From Puniceicoccaceae bacterium (GTDB lineage: Bacteria; Verrucomicrobiota; Verrucomicrobiia; Opitutales; JAFGAQ01), in contig JBEGIR010000074.1 of assembly GCA_040224245.1 (NCBI GenBank), positions 48,546-112,545 on the forward strand: DNA of 64,000 nt, in the 5' to 3' direction. Both the position numbers and the translations under genes were made by a program. The notes below the pieces were generated by a model. It saw only the letters and a program-made list of their open reading frames with translations. It searched no databases and was not told the DNA's origin. Below are positions 27,914 to 36,415 of this stretch, piece after piece; the first letter of the stretch is position 1; every line of letters begins with the position of its first letter.

Positions 27914-29053
27914 ATGTTCCAACTCTCTCACCGCAATCTCCTCCACCTCATCGCGTCATCGACGCTCTGCGCAAGCAGTCTTAGTGTTGCTTCACCCTTG
28001 CTCACTCTCAGTGACAACGCTGCATTGTACTTCGTCGGTTCGGCATCCGTCACGGCGGACTCGAATGTGGCATACAGCAACACCAACGAATTGGATGATG
28101 TGGTGTTTGACATTCGTCCCGGATTTGAACTGGTGGCGGGTAGTCCAGACACTGGAGCCAGCTTTGTCCTTTCGGCAGCGTATGGACTCCGCCGATACAT
28201 GGACTATGATGAATTTGATACCGAATTGCCTGCCATCGTAGCAGAGGCAACGTTCAAGTCCGCAAAATCGACCACGACCGCTTCAGCGAGCTACATTGAG
28301 ACTCAGGCGGAGAATCGTCGCGGACTTCGCGGGGTGGTTCTCAAATCCGCAATTACGGATCTGGGGTTTTCGACAGAATATGATGCATCGGCTAAAACTT
28401 CGCTTTTGGGTGGCATTTCGTATCGGGATACCAACCGCGAGGAATTTGGTTCGGACTACACGGATTTCAGTGTTCCGGTAAACGTGTATTACGCAGCGAC
28501 TGAAAAACTGGATATCGGTCTGGGATATCGGTATCGGGATTCGTCTGTCGATGGCTCAGTCTTCGGAGATCGCAGCTCTCATTTTGTGAACCTTGGCCTG
28601 CGCGGTGAGTTGACACCCAAACTCGTGGCGGACCTCAAGGTGGGTTTTCAAACCACGGATGTGGACCGCGCAGATTCGGTTGATGGACTTGCATTGGATG
28701 CAAAGCTGACCTATTCCGCCAGCATGAAATCGACGCTTGATGTGGTGCTTTCAAAAGACCTTCTTGTGGGATTTGGAGGGGAAGTTATTGATAACCTGAG
28801 CGTGGGACTGGTCGGAAATTATCGCTTCTCAGAAGCATTTTCCGCAAATGCAATGGCCGTGGTGGGAACCGACTCCTATGAATCCGTATCGCGCGATGAT
28901 GATTATCGCATCGTGCAGGTGGGACTCATGTACAGTCCAGTCTATTTCATGTCGGTGGAAGCGGCATACATGTGGATGGACAATGACTCGAATCTGGCGG
29001 GGCTGGATTTCACCAAGGACACACTGATGATGTCGGTGAACCTGCGCTATTGA
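27914..29053 (+). CDS. Outer-membrane beta-barrel protein of an exopolysaccharide locus
   Basis: 379 aa with a signal peptide (about 1-26, cleavage after SVA). The mature part is rich in alternating hydrophobic/polar strands with frequent Tyr/Phe/Thr, paired as hairpins, and ends in Leu-Arg-Tyr, an aromatic C-terminus typical of Bam-assembled barrels. It resembles the beta-barrel porin 2 type proteins that accompany polysaccharide export genes. Its position directly before a Wza-like and a Wzc-like gene suggests a role in polymer secretion across the outer membrane. An intrinsic terminator follows it. Confidence 0.82.
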   Translation: MFQLSHRNLLHLIASSTLCASSLSVASPLLTLSDNAALYFVGSASVTADSNVAYSNTNELDDVVFDIRPGFELVAGSPDTGASFVLSAAYGLRRYMDYDEFDTELPAIVAEATFKSAKSTTTASASYIETQAENRRGLRGVVLKSAITDLGFSTEYDASAKTSLLGGISYRDTNREEFGSDYTDFSVPVNVYYAATEKLDIGLGYRYRDSSVDGSVFGDRSSHFVNLGLRGELTPKLVADLKVGFQTTDVDRADSVDGLALDAKLTYSASMKSTLDVVLSKDLLVGFGGEVIDNLSVGLVGNYRFSEAFSANAMAVVGTDSYESVSRDDDYRIVQVGLMYSPVYFMSVEAAYMWMDNDSNLAGLDFTKDTLMMSVNLRY

Positions 29054-29094
29054 TGCTGTTTCAGTGAACTGCCTGCAAACGCCTTTATGGGAAT

Positions 29095-29133
29095 GGCGAT
29101 AGCTTGACATTACAAGGTATCGCCTTCCTTTTT
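29095..29133 (+). terminator. Intrinsic terminator or attenuator between barrel and export gene
   Basis: A hairpin with outer arms GGCGATA/TATCGCC (29095-29101 and 29118-29124) and inner arms CTTG/CAAG, separated by a single G-G mismatch, is followed by a T-rich run TTCCTTTTT. It begins 42 bp after the barrel gene and ends 24 bp before the export gene, so it should lower expression of the downstream genes relative to the barrel. Confidence 0.7.
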
Positions 29134-29156
29134 ATAGGTCATTGCTTCTCCCACTC

Positions 29157-29765
29157 ATGAATCACTTGCACCTTTTCCTTGTCGCAGTCCTCGGGTTCTC
29201 GACTTTGGGTGATAATGCGATAGCACAAGCCACCGACGTCCCTGCTGAGGAGCCGGTTCGGTCCAACTACCGTCTGAAACCATCCGATTTGATCGAAGTC
29301 ATGGTGTTTCAGGAACCTGACCTCAATAAACAGGTTCGCATTGAGGCGGATGGATCGATCATTCTGCCACTGATCAATCGGGTTAAAGTTGGTGGACTCT
29401 CGGTCGACGAAGCGCGCAAGCAGATCCAGGAACTCTACAATCAGGACTTTCTGGTGAATCCGCAGGTCAACCTGCTCGTTCTGGAGTACCGCATGCGAAA
29501 GGTGGATGTGATCGGTCAGGTCAATCAACCGGGACCCATTGAAATTCCGTCCGACCAGGCATTGTCACTGGTGGAGGCCATTTCGCAGGCGGGTAGTTTC
29601 ACGCGTTTGGCGCGCCGTACCACCGTTCAGGTCACGCGAACCGATACGGATGGTAAAAAACGAGTCATCGAAATCAATGTGGATCGGATGATGAGTTCAG
29701 AGGATGCACCCGATTTCATTCTTCAGGACGGCGACATTGTCTTTGTTCCCGAGCGCTTTCTCTAA
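29157..29765 (+). CDS. Polysaccharide export protein (Wza-like, SLBB domain)
   Basis: 202 aa from ATG 29157 (MNHLHLFLV); an upstream TTG adds five codons. A signal peptide ends near NAIAQA. The Poly_export domain (about 35-120) contains YRLKPSDLIEVMVFQEPDL and the INPQVNLL-like segment VNPQVNLLVLEY. One SLBB domain follows (VIGQVNQPGPIEI) and the protein ends in FVPERFL. I see no lipobox Cys. It is shorter than E. coli Wza (about 380 aa), so it lacks the C-terminal helix that forms Wza's outer-membrane pore; the beta-barrel protein upstream may supply that function. Confidence 0.92.
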   Translation: MNHLHLFLVAVLGFSTLGDNAIAQATDVPAEEPVRSNYRLKPSDLIEVMVFQEPDLNKQVRIEADGSIILPLINRVKVGGLSVDEARKQIQELYNQDFLVNPQVNLLVLEYRMRKVDVIGQVNQPGPIEIPSDQALSLVEAISQAGSFTRLARRTTVQVTRTDTDGKKRVIEINVDRMMSSEDAPDFILQDGDIVFVPERFL

Positions 29766-29790
29766 CCTTTCTCAACCCAGCCAATTTTAT

Positions 29791-32040
29791 ATGTCTCTGG
29801 ATCCTAACCCTGACGGTGCACCTCCTTCAAGGGGCCCAAAACGCAACTATGGGCCTGGCTATGGCCGATCCGGAAACTACGGCGGTGGGGGAGGCTACGG
29901 CGGATATGGTCCAGGTGGTTATGGCGGCGGCTATGATGCGGGTCCACAAAAGACGCTGTTGGACTACATCATCATCGTTCGTCAGCGCATCTGGTATCTG
30001 ATCTTCATTTTTCTGCTGGTGTTTGGTGGAGTCGCTTACTACACGCTCACTCAGACCAAGGAATACACTTCCGGGGTGCGTGTGCGCATATTGCGCAGTG
30101 ATGCAGGGCCGATGGCAGGGGTTGCAGTCGTTGACGAGAACAGCCGCATTGCGAATTTGGAAGACTTTAACACCCAGATCCAGATCATGGAGAGCAACTC
30201 CATTATCGATGCAGTGGATGCGCGGCTCACGGGCAATGAGCGGGAGCGTTTCCTCGCCCCCTATCAGGGCGAAGATCCCGCCTTGGAAGGGCCGTTGTTT
30301 ACGCAGAAGATCCTGTTCAACCACAGGAGCATCAAACCGCAACGCGCGAGTCTGGTGGCAGACATTCTTTATACGCACCCGGATCCCGAGATCTCTGCGA
30401 ATATCGCCAATTATTTTGCCGAGGAGTACCGCAAGTACAACATTAACCTGAACCTCGAAGAGGCACGGCGCTCGGTTGCGGACCTGCAGCGCAAGTCGGA
30501 AGAACAACGCACAAAGGTCAGGGCAATCGAACTACAGGCTGCTGATTATAAGGAACGCCATGCGGCGGTTTCCATGGATGAGGATGAAAACATCGCAGCC
30601 CAGCAACTCCAGCATCTGAATCAAATTTTGACGAATGACATGAACCGCCTGAGCGAACTCAAGACCAAGGTGGATGTCATTCGAAAACATGAGGTGGATG
30701 GAAAGGCCTTGTGGGATCTCTCTTTCATTGCATCCAACCCGCTCGTTGCGGAGTTGCAGGCGGTTCGCTCGACCAAGAACAACGAAATCGCATCACTGAA
30801 GGAACGCTACCGGGAAAAACATCCGCGCATGATTGAGGCGATCCGCGGTCTTGCGGAGATTGATGCCGAACTAAGCTATGCGGTGGATTCTGCGAAAGCC
30901 AAAATTCTGGCAGACTACGAGCAGGCACAGTCCAACTACGAGAATTCGCGACGCAATCTTGCGGATCAGCAACAGAAGCTGATCCAGATCAGCAAAATCA
31001 AGACGGACTATAACAGCATCCTTCTCGACCTCGAGGTGGAGAAAAATTTCTACCAGACGCTCACTTCGGAATTGAGCAAACGCGAAGCTGAAACCAGTTG
31101 GCAGAAGGCCAATGTGCAGATCATTGACCGAGCGGCTCCACCCATTGAACCCAGTTCTCCCAAAGTCATGCTCAATCTGGCAGCGGGTTTGGTCGGCGGC
31201 GTGGCACTGGGATTTGGGTTTGTGTTCCTGCTCGCTTTTTTTGATGACCGCATCAAGACCATGTCTGATGTTGAGGAAACCCTGGGGCTTCCCATCATGG
31301 GGGTGATTCCGAAATTCCTTGGCAACAAGGATTTTCATGAACGTGCCATTGCGGTGATCTCGCAGAAGAACAATCATGTTACGGAATCGTTTCGCTCACT
31401 TTATTCCAGTCTGCAGATCATCGAGGAAGGCCGGGACGCAAAAAAAATCCTGGTCACCAGTACCGTGCCGGGTGAAGGCAAGTCGACCATTTCGGCGAAC
31501 CTCGCGCAGTCGTTTGCGGCGCACGGTTCCCGAACCCTCTTGATCGATTGTGATTTGCGCCTGCCCAATGTGGCCCGACTCCTCAAAATTGAAGGGGAAA
31601 AAGGACTTCTCGAGCATTTTAAGGATGAAATCCCTGTGGATGAACTGTTGGTAAAGGGATACGAGCACAATCTGGACATCCTTCCGTTGTATGGAGAATC
31701 CCGAAACCCGATTCAAATCCTCAACAGCAAAAGATTCGAGGAAATGCTGGCGCTCCTGTGTGAGCGTTATGACAAGATCATCCTTGACTCTCCTCCTGTT
31801 GGTGCGGTCAGCGATGCTTTGAACCTGCTTACCCATGCAGATGGTGTGCTCTACGTTATCTCCTACAACACGGTCAAAATGCGTGCCGCTCAGGGTAGTG
31901 TGCGGCGCATTGCGGAGACACAAACCCCAATTTTGGGCAGTGTGCTCAATTCGGTACCGAACCGGATTACCAGTTATTACTACTCGCATTATTATTATAA
32001 GGCGTACGAAACCACCTACGGAAAAAAGCGGGTTTCTTGA
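29791..32040 (+). CDS. Wzc-like polysaccharide co-polymerase / bacterial tyrosine kinase with Gly-Tyr-rich head
   Basis: 749 aa from ATG 29791 (MSLDPNPDGA). Residues 20-50 are almost only Gly and Tyr with a few Pro, Arg, Ser and Asn, including seven tyrosines. Next come helix TM1 (68-86), a long periplasmic Wzz and coiled-coil region, and TM2 (LNLAAGLVGGVALGFGFVF). The cytoplasmic BY-kinase domain has Walker A STVPGEGKST, Walker A' LLIDCDLRLP, Walker B IILDSPPVG and a C-terminal cluster of eight tyrosines (SYYYSHYYYKAYETTY). The family sets polymer length and controls export by autophosphorylation cycles. It lies 25 bp after the export gene. The Gly-Tyr head is not a usual part of the family. 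Confidence 0.93.
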   Translation: MSLDPNPDGAPPSRGPKRNYGPGYGRSGNYGGGGGYGGYGPGGYGGGYDAGPQKTLLDYIIIVRQRIWYLIFIFLLVFGGVAYYTLTQTKEYTSGVRVRILRSDAGPMAGVAVVDENSRIANLEDFNTQIQIMESNSIIDAVDARLTGNERERFLAPYQGEDPALEGPLFTQKILFNHRSIKPQRASLVADILYTHPDPEISANIANYFAEEYRKYNINLNLEEARRSVADLQRKSEEQRTKVRAIELQAADYKERHAAVSMDEDENIAAQQLQHLNQILTNDMNRLSELKTKVDVIRKHEVDGKALWDLSFIASNPLVAELQAVRSTKNNEIASLKERYREKHPRMIEAIRGLAEIDAELSYAVDSAKAKILADYEQAQSNYENSRRNLADQQQKLIQISKIKTDYNSILLDLEVEKNFYQTLTSELSKREAETSWQKANVQIIDRAAPPIEPSSPKVMLNLAAGLVGGVALGFGFVFLLAFFDDRIKTMSDVEETLGLPIMGVIPKFLGNKDFHERAIAVISQKNNHVTESFRSLYSSLQIIEEGRDAKKILVTSTVPGEGKSTISANLAQSFAAHGSRTLLIDCDLRLPNVARLLKIEGEKGLLEHFKDEIPVDELLVKGYEHNLDILPLYGESRNPIQILNSKRFEEMLALLCERYDKIILDSPPVGAVSDALNLLTHADGVLYVISYNTVKMRAAQGSVRRIAETQTPILGSVLNSVPNRITSYYYSHYYYKAYETTYGKKRVS

Positions 32041-32073
32041 CCTGTGCCGATGAGAGATTCATAGTGGGGCTGA

Positions 32074-32838
32074 ATGAAATCCATGGCACCCACACGGGAA
32101 ACGGTCATCATACCGGATGTTCACCAGAACCACCGATTTGTGGACAAGGTGCTGGAGCGTCACGACTTGGGCAGCCTGCATCGATTGATTTTTCTTGGTG
32201 ATTTTTTTGATTCAAAAGAACCCTTTTTCGCGCATCGTGAAGCCCTGGAAGCAACCCTGCAGCGCATCCTGAAATTGGTGTGCGAACTGGGTGACCGTAT
32301 GCTCATTCTGCTGGGCAACCACGACGTGCTCTATTATTTCAACCGTGAAGAGGGGGCACTCGATGCAGTTGCCCGCAATGCGTTGCATTCCTACTATGGG
32401 CTACCCAACCGTGAGTCCCTGGCAGTTGCCGCATCTATGGAACTCGCGCCGATGTGGGAGCGTGTGCAGTTGGCGCATCTGGAGCAGGGCTATCTGCTGA
32501 CACATGCCGGAGTGACCTCCGAATTCTGGTCGAAACGCCGATCCTTTGAACAGAACGTTGCCCACCTCAACCACTCCATGACGGGGTTGCTGGATGCGCA
32601 GGGTCAGCTTGCCCCCGTGTTCCGGGCAGGATTTTCGAGAGGGGGAGATGCGCTTCGTGGTGGACCACTCTGGCTCGACTGGAATCAGGAATTTACCGAG
32701 GAGATTGGAATCCCCCAAATTGTCGGACACACCGTCGGTTCAGGCTTTCGGCAACAGGGACGAAGCTACTGCCTGGATGCCAGGCAGCAAGGCTATGGCG
32801 TGTTGCAAGCAGGACAACTCTCCTGGGTTGCGGTTTAG
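32074..32838 (+). CDS. Calcineurin-like metallophosphoesterase
   Basis: 254 aa; ATG 32083 is an alternative start. The metal-binding motifs of the family are in order: DVHQNH (Asp15, His17), GDFFD (Asp43), GNHDV, THAG and VGHT near the C-terminus. It has no signal peptide, so it is predicted cytoplasmic. It could act on nucleotides, phosphoproteins or other phosphoesters; the substrate cannot be told. It lies 33 bp after the tyrosine-kinase gene, which makes a link to phosphate turnover in that system conceivable but unproven. Confidence 0.85.
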   Translation: MKSMAPTRETVIIPDVHQNHRFVDKVLERHDLGSLHRLIFLGDFFDSKEPFFAHREALEATLQRILKLVCELGDRMLILLGNHDVLYYFNREEGALDAVARNALHSYYGLPNRESLAVAASMELAPMWERVQLAHLEQGYLLTHAGVTSEFWSKRRSFEQNVAHLNHSMTGLLDAQGQLAPVFRAGFSRGGDALRGGPLWLDWNQEFTEEIGIPQIVGHTVGSGFRQQGRSYCLDARQQGYGVLQAGQLSWVAV

Positions 32839-33204
32839 TTCGTGGTTCTTGCTGCAGTCGTGCTTTGACGGGTGCCTTGCGACCCTGATTGGGGGATGGG
32901 GCATCACCCTGAATCGTGTGGGTTCCATAAGGGAGAAACACCTGTTTTTTTAGAGATAACCGATAAAATCGGACTCCGGCCATGCAATTTTTGGCATGCC
33001 TTACCGTTCCAAACTGTTGGGTTGCTTGATGTTGAGAAACTCTAATTTTGTTAACCATCCTTATAACAAATATTAATATAATGCTTGATTCCCGTAACCG
33101 TGGGGCGGTATGATTCCGGCATTCGTTGGCATTGAAAGCGGTGGTGATCCCTGGATGTGCCGAATTGTTACTCAGGAAGAAATTATCCAATCAACAAGAT
33201 TACC
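32839..33204. other. Intergenic region before the PFOR operon
   Basis: No credible gene here. The right half is AT-rich and holds a promoter candidate at 33048-33076. I see no riboswitch-like fold by eye. Confidence 0.5.
33048..33076 (+). promoter_or_regulatory. Possible promoter of the PFOR operon
   Basis: TTGTTA (33048-33053) is 17 bp from TATTAA (33071-33076), in a strongly AT-rich segment that also contains TATAAT at 33077-33082. Box matches are four of six, so the call is tentative. The leader to ATG 33205 would be about 120 nt. Confidence 0.35.
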
Positions 33205-36200
33205 ATGGCCAAAAAACGAATGGTGAATATCGATGGAAACACCGCTGCTTCCAACGTGGCTTACGCGCTCAGTGAAGTTGCCGCGATTTACCCCATCACG
33301 CCCTCCTCGGATATGGGGGAGAATGCAGATGCGTGGGCAGCAGCAGGAAAAAAGAACATCTTTGGTGAACGTCTCGAGGTCGTACAGATGCAGTCGGAAG
33401 CAGGTGCTGCCGGTGCGTGTCACGGATCGCTCTCGACGGGTGCTCTGACAACGACCTTTACGGCATCGCAGGGTCTGTTGCTGATGATTCCGAATATGTT
33501 CAAAATCGCTGGGGAGATGTTGCCCACGGTGTTTCACGTCACTGCGCGATCCATTGCGGCACAGTCGCTTTCGATCTTTGGTGATCATTCAGACGTGATG
33601 GCCTGTCGCTCAACCGGGTTTGGCTTCATGGCGTCGGCGAATGTGCAGGAGGCTCAGGATATTGCAGCCATCACGCACCTCGCCTCGACGGAATCGATGA
33701 TTCCCTTTGTTCATTTTTTTGATGGATTCCGGACATCCCACTCGATCCAGAAAATTGAGGCCGTTGAGTATGAGACGCTCAAGGAGCTGTTCCCGATGGA
33801 TGCGCTTGCCAGTTTCAGGGCGCGGGCGATGAATCCGGATCATCCGATCATCAAGGTCGCCGCACAGAACCCGGATGTCTATTTCCAGGGCAGGGAAACT
33901 GTCAACCGGTTCTACGATGTGCTTCCGGGAATCATCAAAAAATACATGGCACTGTATGCCGAGAAAACGGGGCGCAGCTATAAACCCTACACCTACATTG
34001 GAGACCCCGATGCCGAGCAGATTCTCATCGCGATGGGTTCTTCAACAGAAACCATCGAAGAAACCATTCGCTACCTCAATCAGCGCGGGGAAAAGGTGGG
34101 TGCGATCAAGGTGACCCTGTTCCGTCCGTTTTCGCTGAGCGACTTTCTTGACGAAATCCCAGGCAGCGTCAAAAAAATCGCAGTTCTCGACCGCACGAAG
34201 GAACCCGGTGGACTGGGTGAGCCATTGTACCAGGATGTAGTGACGGCACTGTACGGGCGAGACATTCGCATCATTGGGGGTCGATATGGTTTGAGTTCCA
34301 AGGAATTCACTCCCTCCATGGTTAAGGCGGTCTTTGACCATCTCGCAGCGGACGGACATCACGGTTTTACGGTTGGAATTCATGATGACGTGACAAACCT
34401 TTCGATTCCGGTGAACGAGCAGATTGATACCGAAATTCCGGGAGTCGTGCGCTGCAAGTTCTGGGGATATGGATCTGACGGAACCGTTGGAGCCAACAAA
34501 AATTCGATCAAGATCATTGGGGAAGGCACGGACAAATACGTTCAGGGTTATTTCCAGTATGACTCCAACAAATCTGGAGGTTATACGATTTCACACCTGC
34601 GTTTTGGCGATCAGCGCATCCAGTCGGAGTATTTGCTGACCAATGTGGATTTTGTGGCACTTCACCGGCGCGAATACATTGGCAAGTATGACATCCTTGA
34701 AGGCATTGTGCCGGGAGGAACCTTTCTGCTCAACAGCAACTGGAAGGTGGAAGACATCTTCGGTAAGTTGACGAAGGAGATGCAGGAAACCATCCTCAAG
34801 AAGAAGATCAAGGTTTACAACGTGGATGCTTCGAAGATCGCAAAAAAGGTGGGTCTTGGGGGACGCATCAACACCGTCATGCAGACGGCATTCTTCAAAC
34901 TCTCGGGCGTTCTGAGTGAAGAGGAAGCCATTCCGATGATCAAAACCTACGTGGAGAAAACCTTCAAACGAAAGGGACAGGAAATCGTTCAGATGAACTG
35001 GGATGCGATTGATGCTTCGGTCGATGCGATTGAAGTGGTTCCGATTCCGGAAAGCTGTGAAACGAGTGCTCCCATTCAGGATGTTGTGCCTGCGGATTCC
35101 GATGCTTATGCACTCGAAGTGGTGGATCCGGTTCTGCGTCTGAAAGGTGACTTGGTGCCCGTTTCCAAGATGAGTTTTGACGGGCGTTTTCCGACGACAA
35201 CAAAACGACTTGAAAAGGCGGGACGTGCAGGACGTGTTGCTCCCTGGTTTGAAAAACTCAATCCACTCGACAACATTCAGACCGAGGACATCTACTTTGA
35301 ATATCCCGGTTGTTGTCAGGGTTGTGGTGAAGTTGGGTACATTTCCATGGTTACCCAGCTTTTTGGAGACCGCATGATGATTGCAAACGCGACGGGCTGT
35401 TCGTCGATTTACGGTGGAACATTTCCGACCAGTCCCTATGCGACGGATCGCAACGGCAAGGGGCCGACCTGGGGCAATTCGCTTTTTGAAGACAATGCCG
35501 AATACGGATTTGGCATGCGCCTCGCAGTGGACCAGAACCGTCGCCTGCTCAAGGCAGCGTTGGAGCGCCTCTCAGAGAACGGGAAATGTCCGGATTCGCT
35601 GAAGGATCTCATCCGGAAGCGCTTGGCAGACTGGGCATCGGTGTCGCGCGAAATGAAAGAACTCTCTGAGTTGATCAAGCAGCAGTTGAGCGCGCTTCTG
35701 GAAGCGAATCCCACTTCTGAAGACCTACGGATCGCCTTCGACCTCAAGGACAATCTGGTCGATCGCAGCATCTGGGTGTTCGGGGGTGACGGCTGGGCCT
35801 ATGATATTGGGTTTGGCGGACTCGATCACGTCATGGCCAGCCAGAAGAATGTGAACGTGCTGGTGATGGACACTGAGGTCTACTCCAACACGGGGGGGCA
35901 GGCCTCCAAGGCAACTCCTCGTGGTGCCGTGGCGAAATTTGCCGCTCTTGGAAAGCAGTCGGGCAAGAAGAACCTCGGCCTGATGATGAGCACCTACGGG
36001 TCCTGTTATGTTGCCAGTATCAATCAGGCAATGGACAAGGAACAGTGCATGAAAGCGTTTGTGGAGGCCGAACAGTTTGAAGGTCCCTCCATCATCATTG
36101 CATATGCCCAGTGCATTGCACACGGCTATGATCTGAGGTTAGGCATGCAGCAGGCGAAAAAAGCGGCGGATACCGGTTACTGGCCGATGTATCGCTTCAA

Positions 36201-36405
36201 TCCCGCAAACCAGGGGTCGGATACACCAGTCTTTTCCTGGGATTCTCCTGAGGCGACGATGCAGTTTGGGGAATTCACGGAAGTGGAGAACCGCTATAAA
36301 ATTCTCTCCCGCGCGATGCCGGATGAGGCAGAGCGTCTTCAGGCACTGGCGCAGCAGGACAATGCGCGTCGTACCAGTGAAATCCTAAATCTCAAGAACC
36401 TCTAA
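33205..36405 (+). CDS. nifJ: Pyruvate:ferredoxin/flavodoxin oxidoreductase lacking the ferredoxin domain
   Basis: 1066 aa from ATG 33205 (MAKKRM), against about 1170-1230 for NifJ. It oxidises pyruvate with CoA to acetyl-CoA and CO2. Pyruvate/ThDP residues match the Desulfovibrio africanus enzyme: Thr32 (ITPSS), Glu65, Arg115 (ARSIAAQS), Asn895 (YSNTGGQ). The gamma domain and EKR segment are present. The proximal 4Fe-4S cluster ligands are complete: Cys704, Cys707 (CQGCGE), Cys732 (TGCSSI), Cys970. The internal two-cluster ferredoxin domain that normally lies between the EKR segment and CQGCGE is missing: residues 620-702 contain no CxxCxxCxxxCP motif and no Cys pair. The reading frame is unbroken. 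The flavoprotein gene 10 bp downstream is probably in the same transcript. Confidence 0.94.
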   Translation: MAKKRMVNIDGNTAASNVAYALSEVAAIYPITPSSDMGENADAWAAAGKKNIFGERLEVVQMQSEAGAAGACHGSLSTGALTTTFTASQGLLLMIPNMFKIAGEMLPTVFHVTARSIAAQSLSIFGDHSDVMACRSTGFGFMASANVQEAQDIAAITHLASTESMIPFVHFFDGFRTSHSIQKIEAVEYETLKELFPMDALASFRARAMNPDHPIIKVAAQNPDVYFQGRETVNRFYDVLPGIIKKYMALYAEKTGRSYKPYTYIGDPDAEQILIAMGSSTETIEETIRYLNQRGEKVGAIKVTLFRPFSLSDFLDEIPGSVKKIAVLDRTKEPGGLGEPLYQDVVTALYGRDIRIIGGRYGLSSKEFTPSMVKAVFDHLAADGHHGFTVGIHDDVTNLSIPVNEQIDTEIPGVVRCKFWGYGSDGTVGANKNSIKIIGEGTDKYVQGYFQYDSNKSGGYTISHLRFGDQRIQSEYLLTNVDFVALHRREYIGKYDILEGIVPGGTFLLNSNWKVEDIFGKLTKEMQETILKKKIKVYNVDASKIAKKVGLGGRINTVMQTAFFKLSGVLSEEEAIPMIKTYVEKTFKRKGQEIVQMNWDAIDASVDAIEVVPIPESCETSAPIQDVVPADSDAYALEVVDPVLRLKGDLVPVSKMSFDGRFPTTTKRLEKAGRAGRVAPWFEKLNPLDNIQTEDIYFEYPGCCQGCGEVGYISMVTQLFGDRMMIANATGCSSIYGGTFPTSPYATDRNGKGPTWGNSLFEDNAEYGFGMRLAVDQNRRLLKAALERLSENGKCPDSLKDLIRKRLADWASVSREMKELSELIKQQLSALLEANPTSEDLRIAFDLKDNLVDRSIWVFGGDGWAYDIGFGGLDHVMASQKNVNVLVMDTEVYSNTGGQASKATPRGAVAKFAALGKQSGKKNLGLMMSTYGSCYVASINQAMDKEQCMKAFVEAEQFEGPSIIIAYAQCIAHGYDLRLGMQQAKKAADTGYWPMYRFNPANQGSDTPVFSWDSPEATMQFGEFTEVENRYKILSRAMPDEAERLQALAQQDNARRTSEILNLKNL

Positions 36406-36415
36406 TCCCAAGAAC

